Below are positions 42,704 to 51,211 of a stretch of DNA of 64,000 nt, piece by piece. Below the pieces are notes generated by a model. That model was not told the origin of the DNA and searched no databases. It saw nothing but the letters and a program-made list of their open reading frames with translations. The translations under genes and the position numbers were made by a program. The first letter of the stretch is position 1, and each line of letters begins with the position of its first letter. Source of the DNA: Filobacillus milosensis (GTDB lineage Bacteria; Bacillota; Bacilli; Bacillales; Alkalibacillaceae); assembly GCF_004402015.1 (NCBI RefSeq), contig NZ_SOPW01000008.1, positions 1-64,000 on the forward strand, written 5' to 3'.

Positions 42704-43677
42704 TGGTGATTTACCTTTAATATTATTTTTCCAGTATTTTTATTATCTTCCATATACCGATGCGCATCTGCCACTTCTTCTAATGGAAAGACACAGTCTA
42801 TAACTGGTTTGATTTGATTGTTCTCGATTAAAGGACCAGCCACTTTCATGAATTCATTTGAGAGTTCAGCTTTATATTCATCACTTCTTGGTGTCAGCAA
42901 TGTTCCATTAATTTGTACATATTTAGCCATCAAGTCAACAAGGTTTACCTTCTCAAGCTGGCTTCCACCTAGCATACCTATTAGCACCCAGCGTCCACCT
43001 TTTTTAATACTGGCTAAATTTTTCTCCCAATAACTGGCTCCTATAAAGTCGAGAATTAAGTCTACTCCGTCTTCAGTTGACTTTTGAACTCCTTCATCAA
43101 AGGACTGCTCTTTGTAGTTAATTAAAACATCTGCGCCTAGTTGTCCACAAAAATCAAGCTTTTGAACGGATCCTGCAGTAACGATTACTTTAGCCTTGCG
43201 CAATTGCTTAGCCAATTGTATAGCTGCTGTACCCACACCGCTTCCACCAGCGTGAATCAACACCGTTTCTTCTTCTTTTAGTTTTCCAATCCAAAACAAT
43301 GTTTGATAAGCCGTTAGAAAAACTTCTGGTATCGCAGCTGCCTGTTCAAAATCGAGTGACTCAGGGATTGTCATCGCTCGATTAGCTGGCATAACTGCAT
43401 ACTCTGCATATCCACCACCGTTAACTAGACCCATCACTCGATCACCTACTTCAAAGCCCGAGTCATTTGAATCAGCTACTGTCCCAGCAACTTCTACACC
43501 TAACACAGGGTTGGAATTATAACCGCCCTTCCCATAGCGAGTCACAATGTCGGTTCGATTCACCGCTGCCGCTTCAACTTTAATGAGGATCTCGCCCTCT
43601 TTCGCTTTAGGAATAGGTAATTTTGAAAACTCTAGCTGCTCTGGTCCACCAGGATTTTTAACAATGATTCCTTTCAC
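42700..43677 (-). CDS. Quinone oxidoreductase, zinc-independent MDR family
   Basis: A 325-residue medium-chain dehydrogenase/reductase of the NADPH:quinone oxidoreductase type: AAAVNRTDIVTRYGKGG at the catalytic-domain start, LIHAGGSGVGTAAIQLAK as the NADPH loop (about 143-160), and LIGMLGGSQ. No structural zinc Cys cluster. The GTG at 43677 is the likely start, since GGAGGGG lies six bases upstream, inside the longer frame's N-terminus. Probably reduces quinones or alpha,beta-unsaturated carbonyls. Monocistronic. Confidence 0.85.
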   Translation of the reverse strand: MKGIIVKNPGGPEQLEFSKLPIPKAKEGEILIKVEAAAVNRTDIVTRYGKGGYNSNPVLGVEVAGTVADSNDSGFEVGDRVMGLVNGGGYAEYAVMPANRAMTIPESLDFEQAAAIPEVFLTAYQTLFWIGKLKEEETVLIHAGGSGVGTAAIQLAKQLRKAKVIVTAGSVQKLDFCGQLGADVLINYKEQSFDEGVQKSTEDGVDLILDFIGASYWEKNLASIKKGGRWVLIGMLGGSQLEKVNLVDLMAKYVQINGTLLTPRSDEYKAELSNEFMKVAGPLIENNQIKPVIDCVFPLEEVADAHRYMEDNKNTGKIILKVNHH

Positions 43678-43770
43678 ATGAATCCCCTCCATTTTTAGGT
43701 TGTTTTTCATTTATAAGCTCATGAGATAAAAATAGCGAATAAACTTATGAGGGCATTATTTCATAGAAAA

Positions 43771-43799
43771 GCAGAAGTTATTCACTTCTGCTTTTCCCT
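43771..43799 (-). terminator. Terminator of the YozQ-like gene
   Basis: AAGCAGAAGT and ACTTCTGCTT form a 10-bp stem just after the stop codon on the minus strand. Confidence 0.8.
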
Positions 43800-43982
43800 T
43801 TAATCCTCTTTTCCATGCTTACGATCAATGGTTCCCTCATGTAATACATCTGAAACCTGTTCATGAGTTTCTGCTAGGCCCTGTTCAAGTTGAGTATTAC
43901 CTTCGTAATCAGACGCTTCAAAACCCTTTTCTGCAATCTTATTTGAGTCCTCTTGCTCTGAGTTCTTTTTCTTCTTTACCAT
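43800..43982 (-). CDS. YozQ family protein (DUF4025)
   Basis: A 60-residue hydrophilic protein. The C-terminal part (YEGNTQLEQGLAETHEQVSD, then EGTIDRKHG) matches the YozQ/DUF4025 pattern of small Bacillaceae proteins. The N-terminus is Lys/Glu-rich and disordered. Function is unknown; expression in sporulation is common for such proteins. CAGGAGGGTTAGT precedes the ATG. Monocistronic. Confidence 0.8.
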   Translation of the reverse strand: MVKKKKNSEQEDSNKIAEKGFEASDYEGNTQLEQGLAETHEQVSDVLHEGTIDRKHGKED

Positions 43983-44045
43983 ACTAACCCTCCTGTTTCA
44001 TTACTACGATTATTATGTTCAGTTAGGAGGTTAGTACTCATGGTT

Positions 44046-45023
44046 TTAACTTTTAGCATCTAATAGGATTTTACCTACACTTTTCCTGCTTTCCATTAGT
44101 TTATGAGCTGATTGGACATCACTAAGTTTATATTCATGCCCTACCTTCACTTTTAAATGGCCTTCAAGCATAAGGTTAAAAACGTTCTTTGCTACTTCTT
44201 TTAATAAATGAGGGCGCTTTTTTCGGGTTGTACCTAAACTAAACCCAAGTACTTGACGGCAACTGGCATGTAAATCTTTTGTTTGAATGTTGCCAACTTC
44301 ATCACTTGAATTGCCAAAATGCACTAACCGACCATAGTCCGCTAAGCAATTAAGACTTTCTTCAGACACGCGACCTGATATAGAGTCTAATACGACATCC
44401 ACACCTTCACCATTAGTTAATTCATTAACTTGTTCAGCAAAATTATGGTCTTCATGACTGATGACATAGTCAGCTCCTACTTCTTTTGCAATATCGGCCT
44501 TCTTTAAATCACCTACTGTACCTATAATCGTTTTAGCCCCAGCAATTTTAGCTAACTGTATAGCAGTTGTGCCTACCCCGCCTGAAGCTGAATGGATGAG
44601 GACATTCTCACCTTCTTCAAGTCTACCTATGTCGTTTATCAGCTTGTAAGCTAAAAATGATACAGTTGGGCTTGCAGCAGCATCACTAAAACTTAATTGA
44701 TCAGAAATAGGAAAGGTTAAATTTTCATCTGCCACGACATACTCTGAATAAGCTCCGCTTGAAGGGAAAGCTATTACTCGCTGCCCTTTGTGTATATCCT
44801 TGACCTGACTACCAACCTGCTCCACTACTCCTGCGCAATCCAAACCAGGGGTAAAAGGTGTTTTCTTCCCCTTGTTACCATACCTACTTTTAATATCCGC
44901 AAAATTCACACTCGTTTTCTCAACCTTAATCAATACCTGACTTTCATTTATATCAGGAACTTCTACATCCATATATTCCAATACTTCTGGCCCACCAAAA
45001 TTATTCACAACAATAGATTTCAT
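44046..45023 (-). CDS. NADPH:quinone oxidoreductase (QOR-like)
   Basis: A 325-residue MDR protein, related in plan but not closely in sequence to the one at 42.7 kb. KTSVNFADIKSRYGNKG, LDCAGVVEQVGS, LIHSASGGVGTTAIQLAK (NADPH loop) and LVHFGNSSDEVGN are the conserved blocks, as in quinone oxidoreductase Qor. It starts inside the end of the terpenoid-cyclase-fold gene (ATGA overlap), so the two are co-translated. The meaning of this pairing is unknown. Confidence 0.85.
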   Translation of the reverse strand: MKSIVVNNFGGPEVLEYMDVEVPDINESQVLIKVEKTSVNFADIKSRYGNKGKKTPFTPGLDCAGVVEQVGSQVKDIHKGQRVIAFPSSGAYSEYVVADENLTFPISDQLSFSDAAASPTVSFLAYKLINDIGRLEEGENVLIHSASGGVGTTAIQLAKIAGAKTIIGTVGDLKKADIAKEVGADYVISHEDHNFAEQVNELTNGEGVDVVLDSISGRVSEESLNCLADYGRLVHFGNSSDEVGNIQTKDLHASCRQVLGFSLGTTRKKRPHLLKEVAKNVFNLMLEGHLKVKVGHEYKLSDVQSAHKLMESRKSVGKILLDAKS

Positions 45024-45895
45024 TGACTAACTTCCTCCCCTACTTCAATCATGTCATATTTATTTAAAGCTATAAGAATATCCATCGTCCATATACTTTT
45101 CCAGGCTGCTTCACCCTCACCAGCATCCCAATTCAACGGGAAATTACCTTGTTCTGTTTGTTGATTAATTTCGTGTTCGAGGCACGCAATTGCATCCTCA
45201 TGTAGCATTGGGTAAAGTGGGCTACCTGGTGTGGGTGCATACCAATATGGTTTGGGATAATAAAATTTTTCCCACACTTCTGGGTTAGTCTCTACAACAT
45301 CTAAGATAATACTTTTAATATAAATTAAGACCTGTTCCCTTCGAGGCTCGTCCAGCCGTTCACTTAACCTTAGAAAACAAAGTGTAGGAAACCAACCAGC
45401 CTTAGTTAGATATTGTAACTTCTTAATAGCTACTTCTGTTACATGATTTAAAAACTCATTATCAACTAATTTCTGATAATCGTATAAATAGCCTATTAAC
45501 TCAGCGCCCGGGTTAGCCCATAACTCATTTAGCATTGTCTCACCAACAGGTTGATTGGTAGGATTTTGATGCCAGTAATCTAATTCAAAATCATACGTAC
45601 TCAATATATATTTGACTGCCTTTTGAACCACTGGCTCATCACCAGTTGCACCGATATGCACTAACGTTTGAAAAGCCATATTCGTATCCATTGCATTTGA
45701 TTCATCCCAGTCACCTTCACCATAACCGCTAAAACCACCATCAGAATTTTGATACTCTTCTAAAGCAGAGATCACAGCCTCCTTAGTTCCACCTTCGAAT
45801 TCAAACCTATATATCTCTTGCTCTAACTTTCTTCCTTCGTTCATAATGAAGTCTTTAGATCGCTTTAGACCATCATTTGACATCTTTAATGTCAC
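45020..45895 (-). CDS. Protein with prenyltransferase/terpenoid-cyclase-like alpha/alpha repeat fold
   Basis: A 291-residue soluble protein. YQNSDGGFSGYGEGDWDESNA, quoted by position 48-67, is the QxxDGGF-type repeat of squalene-cyclase and protein prenyltransferase beta-subunit folds; HIGATGDEPVVQKAVKYIL and WHQNPTN follow the same alpha/alpha pattern. The catalytic DXDD of cyclases is not evident, so a non-enzymatic or different activity is possible. GTG at 45895 follows GGGGGATG at good spacing; the longer frame's N-terminus is hydrophobic and unconserved. First gene of an operon with a quinone oxidoreductase. Confidence 0.7.
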   Translation of the reverse strand: MTLKMSNDGLKRSKDFIMNEGRKLEQEIYRFEFEGGTKEAVISALEEYQNSDGGFSGYGEGDWDESNAMDTNMAFQTLVHIGATGDEPVVQKAVKYILSTYDFELDYWHQNPTNQPVGETMLNELWANPGAELIGYLYDYQKLVDNEFLNHVTEVAIKKLQYLTKAGWFPTLCFLRLSERLDEPRREQVLIYIKSIILDVVETNPEVWEKFYYPKPYWYAPTPGSPLYPMLHEDAIACLEHEINQQTEQGNFPLNWDAGEGEAAWKSIWTMDILIALNKYDMIEVGEEVSQ

Positions 45896-45936
45896 ATTAT
45901 CATCCCCCAAAATAAATCTGAAAAAATAAAAAATAA

Positions 45937-45975
45937 CCGTCAGAGACATCATATCCCTTAAGGTTATTTTTTACA
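45937..45975 (-). terminator. Terminator after the 43-residue gene
   Basis: On the minus strand AATAACC pairs with GGTTATT across a long loop, followed by TTTTTATTTTTT. Confidence 0.55.
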
Positions 45976-45978
45976 AAT

Positions 45979-46110
45979 TCATTTTTTCTTTCGATATTCT
46001 ATATGACTTTCCCAATAATAAATCTGTGGCAGTCGATAATATAGCCAATACTCCTTTAATAAAGACGCACCTACGAAGGAAACAAGCTGCCAATCTATTT
46101 GTCTCATCAT
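45979..46110 (-). CDS. Small basic protein, 43 aa, hypothetical
   Basis: An uncalled short frame with good gene signals: GAGGAGTGGGG lies before a double ATG and a terminator follows. The peptide is rich in Tyr and Trp (MMRQIDWQLVSF, EYWLYYRLPQIYYW) and ends in RKKK. One amphipathic or membrane-surface helix is likely. I know of no family. Supported by ribosome binding site, codon pattern and terminator only. Confidence 0.5.
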   Translation of the reverse strand: MMRQIDWQLVSFVGASLLKEYWLYYRLPQIYYWESHIEYRKKK

Positions 46111-46275
46111 CAGTTTCCCCACTCCTCTTAATAAGAAGTATGAGAATGAATGCATGTCTTATTCCGATAAGTCCAATCTTAAAAATTTTCTTGTTAAAAA
46201 AGGGATGAGATTAGGAAGAACGGTTAAAAATCTGTTATTATTCTATGTAGAAGATTAAATAAAGGAGTAATAATC

Positions 46276-47205
46276 ATGGAAAAGATGTTAGTTTTCGGAC
46301 ACAAAAATCCTGATACAGATTCAATTACAGCAGCTATTGCTTATGCTGATCTAAAAAAAGAATTAGGCTTTAATGTTGAAGCAACAAGACTTGGCGAAGT
46401 AAATGCTGAGACACAATACGCCTTAGACTATTTCAAAGTTGAGGCTCCTCGATTAGTAGAGCAAGCTTCAAAAGAAGCCAACACAGTTATTCTTGTCGAC
46501 CATAACGAATTCCAACAAAGTGCAGAAGACATTGCTGATGTTCGTATTGCTGAAGTTGTTGACCACCACCGTGTAAGCAATTTCGAGACTAGTGATCCAT
46601 TAATGATGCGCGTTGAGCCAGTAGGATGTACAGCTACAATCCTATTAAAGCTTTATAAAGAAAAAGGCGTAGAGGTTAAAAAAGAAGTAGCAGGATTAAT
46701 GCTATCAGCCATTATTTCTGACTCACTTTTATTCAAGTCTCCAACTTGTACAGACGAAGACGTAGCAGCAGCTAAAGAACTAGCTGACATTGCAGGCGTT
46801 AATGCTGAAGAGTATGGTTTAGATATGCTTAAAGCAGGAGCAGACTTAAGCCAAAAATCTGCTGAAGAACTTATTTCACTAGATGCGAAAGAATTTACAA
46901 TGGGCAGTCAGAAAGTTGAAATTGGCCAAGTAAATACTGTAGATACAAATGAAGTACTAGAACGTCGAAATGAAATTGAAAATGCAATGACAAATACTAT
47001 CAACGAAAAAGGCTTGGGCCTATTTGTTTTTGCAATTACCGATATTTTAACGAACGACTCAACAGTTATTGCTTTAGGTGATCATTCAGATAAAGTTGAG
47101 AAAGCATTCAATTCTCAACTCCAAGATGGTCAAGCGACATTAAAAGGTGTCGTGTCACGTAAGAAACAAATCGTACCACCATTGACTGAAGCGTTTACTA
47201 AATAA
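46276..47205 (+). CDS. ppaC: Manganese-dependent inorganic pyrophosphatase
   Basis: A 309-residue family-II pyrophosphatase (DHH phosphoesterase). [11 protein letters not shown] (His and Asp ligands) begins the protein, [12 protein letters not shown] and [10 protein letters not shown] supply the DHH set, and [12 protein letters not shown] near the end binds pyrophosphate. It hydrolyses PPi to drive biosynthesis. AAAGGAGTAATAATC precedes the ATG. Monocistronic with a strong terminator. Confidence 0.95.
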   Translation: MEKMLVFGHKNPDTDSITAAIAYADLKKELGFNVEATRLGEVNAETQYALDYFKVEAPRLVEQASKEANTVILVDHNEFQQSAEDIADVRIAEVVDHHRVSNFETSDPLMMRVEPVGCTATILLKLYKEKGVEVKKEVAGLMLSAIISDSLLFKSPTCTDEDVAAAKELADIAGVNAEEYGLDMLKAGADLSQKSAEELISLDAKEFTMGSQKVEIGQVNTVDTNEVLERRNEIENAMTNTINEKGLGLFVFAITDILTNDSTVIALGDHSDKVEKAFNSQLQDGQATLKGVVSRKKQIVPPLTEAFTK

Positions 47206-47219
47206 AAAGGTTAATTTAA

Positions 47220-47250
47220 AAAAAGATGAGCTGCGTGCTCATCTTTTTTA
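47220..47250 (+). terminator. Terminator of ppaC
   Basis: AAAGATGAGC and GCTCATCTTT pair around a short loop and are followed by TTT. Confidence 0.85.
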
Positions 47251-47276
47251 CATTCTAAATATATGAACAGAAGATA

Positions 47277-47305
47277 AAGAGGCCCCATTATGAGACCTCT
47301 TTAAA
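47277..47305 (-). terminator. Terminator of the RNHCP gene
   Basis: AAAGAGGTCTC and GGCCTCTTT pair imperfectly and are followed by ATCTT on the minus strand. Confidence 0.6.
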
Positions 47306-47334
47306 CATTGATACATGTAAAAGACAGTCATAGT

Positions 47335-47646
47335 TCAAACAGTTGTTTTAATAAATTCAATTAAATTGTCTTCTTGTACAGAATTTACGGCAACCTTATT
47401 TTTGCCGACTTTACCACAATTCCTACATTTGTGGATTAGTTGATAGCCTTTTTTACTCGAATAATCAAAACCAATTGGTTCCATAAGTCCCTTACAATCA
47501 CTTTTACGATCTCCAGGCATGTTATCCATATGCTTCGAATATAAGCAAAAAGGACAATGATTTCGGAAACTTCCGTTAGTTAAAGGTTTAATTTGTGAAC
47601 CACAATGTTCACATTGAAAAGCTGTGTTTTCTAAATCCCTACTCAT
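47335..47646 (-). CDS. RNHCP domain zinc-binding protein
   Basis: A 103-residue protein of the RNHCP family: FQCEHCGSQIKPL, then GSFRNHCPFCLYSKHMDNMP, and HKCRNCGKVG make two zinc sites with the RNHCP word that names the domain. Function unknown; likely RNA or protein binding. The ATG at 47646 follows GGAGG by eight bases. The leader holds a perfect 9-bp hairpin that hides this ribosome binding site, so translation is probably regulated or coupled. Confidence 0.85.
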   Translation of the reverse strand: MSRDLENTAFQCEHCGSQIKPLTNGSFRNHCPFCLYSKHMDNMPGDRKSDCKGLMEPIGFDYSSKKGYQLIHKCRNCGKVGKNKVAVNSVQEDNLIEFIKTTV

Positions 47647-47655
47647 GTGCCATTC

Positions 47656-47681
47656 CTCCAAGATTATTTTTTATCTTGGAG
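47656..47681 (-). promoter_or_regulatory. Ribosome-binding-site-sequestering hairpin ahead of the RNHCP gene
   Basis: CTCCAAGAT and ATCTTGGAG are perfect complements around an 8-base A/T loop. The GGAG of the ribosome binding site lies in the stem. A structured region extends further upstream. Confidence 0.65.
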
Positions 47682-47689
47682 AAAAGGGT

Positions 47690-48010
47690 TCCGTTTGGTT
47701 TTTACTACGTATGTAGCTTCAGGCTTTTGAAGAGAAGTGACGTATTCACCGCTGAGACCTACTCAGCGATTACCTCTGGTTCCGACTTCACTTGAGCATC
47801 TTTCATCTCAAGATCCGAACCACGATTGACTTTAGAATTGTATCAACCACTGTCAGGCAGACAAGCCACCTCCCACCAGTATGTGTTCATCCTCAATCAC
47901 TGACTTAAGGCATTCGTCCCCTAAATGGCACTAGCAGTTAAAAAAGGACCTTTCAAACAATCACTCCTAATTGACTGTGTTTCATGTATCATACATATTA
48001 TACCAAATTT
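47690..48010 (-). other. Unassigned structured region upstream of the RNHCP gene
   Basis: A 320-base stretch with no good gene but several hairpins on the minus strand: CGCTGAG/CTCAGCG (47750-47768), and GGTTC...GAACC enclosing CTTGAG/CTCAAG (about 47779-47822). A short minus-strand reading ends DAQVKSEPEVIAE, like the C-terminal tail of some IS605-type TnpB proteins, so it may be a decayed transposon end with its guide-RNA region, or a structured leader. Neither is proven. Confidence 0.35.
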
Positions 48011-48024
48011 TCTCACAATCATTA

Positions 48025-49269
48025 TTATTTCATTTTATAAAGCGGTGTTCTAATAGCTACTAAGATTACGGCCAAGTAGATTATTGTTGACCCTAAGAAA
48101 ATATAGTGTACAGGAATAACTTCTCCTAGTAGACCAGCAACTAAATAACCGAATGGTGCTGCTAGTTTCATAATCATTGAAGAAGTGCCTGCTACTCGAC
48201 CAAGCAAATGATTAGGTGTGGCTTCTTGTCGTAAGGTTAAGTAATGAATATTAAAGAAAGTCACTTGAATTCCTAGTAAGAACATTCCGATTGCTAACCA
48301 GTACCAATTCATGGATAGAAAGAGTATAAACTGACCTGCAACAGCAAAATAGTAAGCTGTAATGAAAAGCTGCCCTCTTGAAGCCCACTCCCTACTTTTT
48401 TTAGCGACAAAAGCTGCAATAAAACCACCTACAGCACTTGCAGAAAAAATAAATCCGAGTTCACCAGAATTAATTTTAAATGAATCTAATGCGTAGAAAA
48501 TTAAAACTGCACCTGACAATGAAGATGCAAAATTTGAAACAAGTACCATTAATGTTGCAATCCATAATTCCTTTGTTGCAACTAATTGCTGCCATCCTTC
48601 TTTTATATCTAGCCAAATCCCTTGACGGTCAAGCTTTCGAGTGTCCTTCTCCTGATGAGGAATTTGCACAAAACTAGTTAATATAAGTAAAACTAACATC
48701 CCCGCTAATGTCACCGTTAAACCAACTGTATAACTCATATAAAGTAAGACAAACCCAGCAAAAGCCGGACCAACTAAATTAATTAATGTACTAACAAATG
48801 ATAACGCAGAATTCGCAGTAGTTAATTGCCCCTTAGGCATTATCAACGGCAAAATAGTGTGATAGGCATTCCCAAAGGCATAGCTACTTGAATAGAGTAC
48901 AAACCCTAGCAAATATAAGTGCCATAATTGCAAACTATTACTAAATAATAAAATAACAAAACTAGCTATTATCACAATTTGAGTTGTTAACGCATTCAGC
49001 ATCAACCTTTTCCGGTTTAAGCGATCAACGATGACTCCAATAACTATACCTAATAGTACATTAGGTATAAATTGAATTGCTCGCATTGCACTCATCGCTA
49101 AAGTTGATTGGGTTAACTCATAAATGATAATAGGAATGGCTAATACAAATACATGAAACGTCAAACTATTAATTGAACTTCCTGTCCATAAAAACAAAAA
49201 CTGTTTATTTTTCCATATCGAACTCTCTCTTTCTGACTCTAATTGAGTTTGTGCAATATTTGAATTCAT
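48025..49269 (-). CDS. MFS transporter
   Basis: A 414-residue major facilitator with about 12 helices. GVIVDRLNRKRLML is the loop 2-3 motif; the loop 10-11 motif is HYLTLRQEATPNHLLGRVAG, as in Mef/EntS-type and enterobactin exporters. The ATG at 49269 follows TTGGGGGATATA. It is divergent from an SgrR-like regulator gene 132 bases away, which suggests it is that regulator's target, as SetA is of SgrR in E. coli. Cargo may be a sugar derivative or small toxic compound. Confidence 0.85.
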   Translation of the reverse strand: MNSNIAQTQLESERESSIWKNKQFLFLWTGSSINSLTFHVFVLAIPIIIYELTQSTLAMSAMRAIQFIPNVLLGIVIGVIVDRLNRKRLMLNALTTQIVIIASFVILLFSNSLQLWHLYLLGFVLYSSSYAFGNAYHTILPLIMPKGQLTTANSALSFVSTLINLVGPAFAGFVLLYMSYTVGLTVTLAGMLVLLILTSFVQIPHQEKDTRKLDRQGIWLDIKEGWQQLVATKELWIATLMVLVSNFASSLSGAVLIFYALDSFKINSGELGFIFSASAVGGFIAAFVAKKSREWASRGQLFITAYYFAVAGQFILFLSMNWYWLAIGMFLLGIQVTFFNIHYLTLRQEATPNHLLGRVAGTSSMIMKLAAPFGYLVAGLLGEVIPVHYIFLGSTIIYLAVILVAIRTPLYKMK

Positions 49270-49401
49270 TATATCCCCCAACTTTTCCAAAATTGTAGAT
49301 TAATCTTTCATTCTATGTTACAAAGATAAAACAGGAATTAAAAGAACGGAATTTCAACCAAGACTTACTTCACCTTTTAATGAGAAAGGGATGAAAAGAG
49401 G

Positions 49402-51180
49402 ATGAAAATGAAGGAACATTACTTCACCCTTTTTAATAAATGGGGCTGTGATGCAAAGGATATCTACATAACCGAGATAGCCAATGAGTTGGATTGTTCA
49501 GTTCGTCACACAAAAACCATCATAAAAAAGTTGAGTGAGAAAGAATGGATTAATTGGTCGCCTAATCCAGGTCGAGGAAAAGCTTCCACTATTAAACTTC
49601 TCAAGAAGCCTAAAGAAATTGAAGAGCAAGAAGTTCAGAACTGGATTAAGCAAGGTAACATTTCTAAGGCTCTAAGATGGATGGAGAATCAATCTAACCT
49701 TGAAACACCGTTTGTACAATGGCTAGAAAATCAGTTTCACTGGACACCAGCTCATAAACATAATAAAGGATTAGATGTATTAAGCTATCCATACTATTAC
49801 ACCATGAATTCACTCATCCCTTGGGAGACAACTACAAGGCATGAAAGCCATATTGCAGAACATATATACAATCGTTTAGTCGATTACAACTTTGAAAGTC
49901 AATCTTTCATACCCGAATTAGCTCATGATTGGGAAGCATCTTCAAACGGAAGAGTATGGAGAATTTATTTGAGAAAAGGGATTTATTTTCATAACGGCGA
50001 GCCCTTAACTTCTCATACAATTAAAGAAAATGTACTAATGTGGAAGCATAAACAAAGTGCGAATTGGAAGCAAGACATGGTTAAAGGAATCACTGACATC
50101 AACACCCCTACGATTAATATTGTAGAGTTTAAACTATCAAAACCAAATCAATTATTCTTGCATCTTTTCACAGGTTATAAAGCGAGTATTATACCTGTTC
50201 AAACTTATAAACAAAATCCTGAAGCATTTCGTATGTTACCGGTAGGAACTGGCCCCTATCGTATGATTAAGCATGAAGAAGGTCACCTTATATTAGAAGC
50301 TTTTGATCACTATTATGGCTTCCGACCGATGCTAGACCAAATAGAACTCTACAGTATCCCTAAGAGACCTAACCATTCCAGGAGACAGGTTTATTACCGT
50401 ATTGTAAATAATGATACTAATAAAGTTAAGACGCTAGATTGGTTTCGCCCTTCCATGGGTGGTGTATACCTAACAATTAATCACCAAAAACCTGGATTGC
50501 ACAGGCATCCAGATTTTCCAGAAATGTTATCAAAAGCTTTAGATCGAACAAAGCTTTTTAAAGAACATCCAAGTCATGATGTATGGTTTCCTGATAGTTT
50601 TTTCAATGAAAACTCAGGTGTTCTAAGACAGAGTTCGGACACCCAAAAAGCTAAAGAATGGTTTAAGAAACAAGGGTTCGAAGGAGAAAAGCTAACCTTA
50701 ACGTCTACTTGTCTAAGCCATAATGCGTATTTTAAATATGAACTAACTGCTTTAAAGGAAGTATTTAAAGACATCGGTATACATTTAGAGACTAAAGTGG
50801 TTGATATTAAAGAATTAGCTAATAAGAGAAATCTTCGACAAACAGATATCATCATAGCTGGTATGGAATTAGGTGAAGACCGACTTGTTTCCTTAATGAA
50901 TGCTTTCACTTCCCCTAACAGCTTTATTCTTAATACAGTACCTACAGACGTAAGAGTACATATAGAATCTATGTTGGAAACAGTATGGAACAGCCCTAAT
51001 ACCGAAGTAGCTTGCCATAACTTAAGGATTGTTGAAGAATATCTGCTTGATCACTATTACATGATCTTCTTATATCAACGTAAATATCATATTTGTATTG
51101 AAGCAGATGAAAGACTACAAGGCGTAGAAGTTAACTTAAATACGCGCTTGCGTTATCATAAATTATGGTACAAATCTTAA
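49402..51180 (+). CDS. SgrR-like transcriptional regulator with solute-binding domain
   Basis: A 592-residue fusion. An N-terminal winged helix (YITEIANELDCSVRHTKTIIKKL) covers about residues 20-75 in the SgrR pattern. The rest is an ABC-type peptide/oligosaccharide solute-binding fold (SBP_bac_5: NRLVDYNFESQSFIPELAHDW, HNGEPLTSHTIKENVLMW). There is no signal peptide, so it is a cytoplasmic ligand sensor. Homologues sense phosphosugars or other metabolites. AAAGAGGATGAAA precedes the start. Likely controls the divergent MFS gene. Confidence 0.82.
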   Translation: MKMKEHYFTLFNKWGCDAKDIYITEIANELDCSVRHTKTIIKKLSEKEWINWSPNPGRGKASTIKLLKKPKEIEEQEVQNWIKQGNISKALRWMENQSNLETPFVQWLENQFHWTPAHKHNKGLDVLSYPYYYTMNSLIPWETTTRHESHIAEHIYNRLVDYNFESQSFIPELAHDWEASSNGRVWRIYLRKGIYFHNGEPLTSHTIKENVLMWKHKQSANWKQDMVKGITDINTPTINIVEFKLSKPNQLFLHLFTGYKASIIPVQTYKQNPEAFRMLPVGTGPYRMIKHEEGHLILEAFDHYYGFRPMLDQIELYSIPKRPNHSRRQVYYRIVNNDTNKVKTLDWFRPSMGGVYLTINHQKPGLHRHPDFPEMLSKALDRTKLFKEHPSHDVWFPDSFFNENSGVLRQSSDTQKAKEWFKKQGFEGEKLTLTSTCLSHNAYFKYELTALKEVFKDIGIHLETKVVDIKELANKRNLRQTDIIIAGMELGEDRLVSLMNAFTSPNSFILNTVPTDVRVHIESMLETVWNSPNTEVACHNLRIVEEYLLDHYYMIFLYQRKYHICIEADERLQGVEVNLNTRLRYHKLWYKS

Positions 51181-51211
51181 TATCAAGAAAACTAGAAAGG
51201 TTGACTCTATA

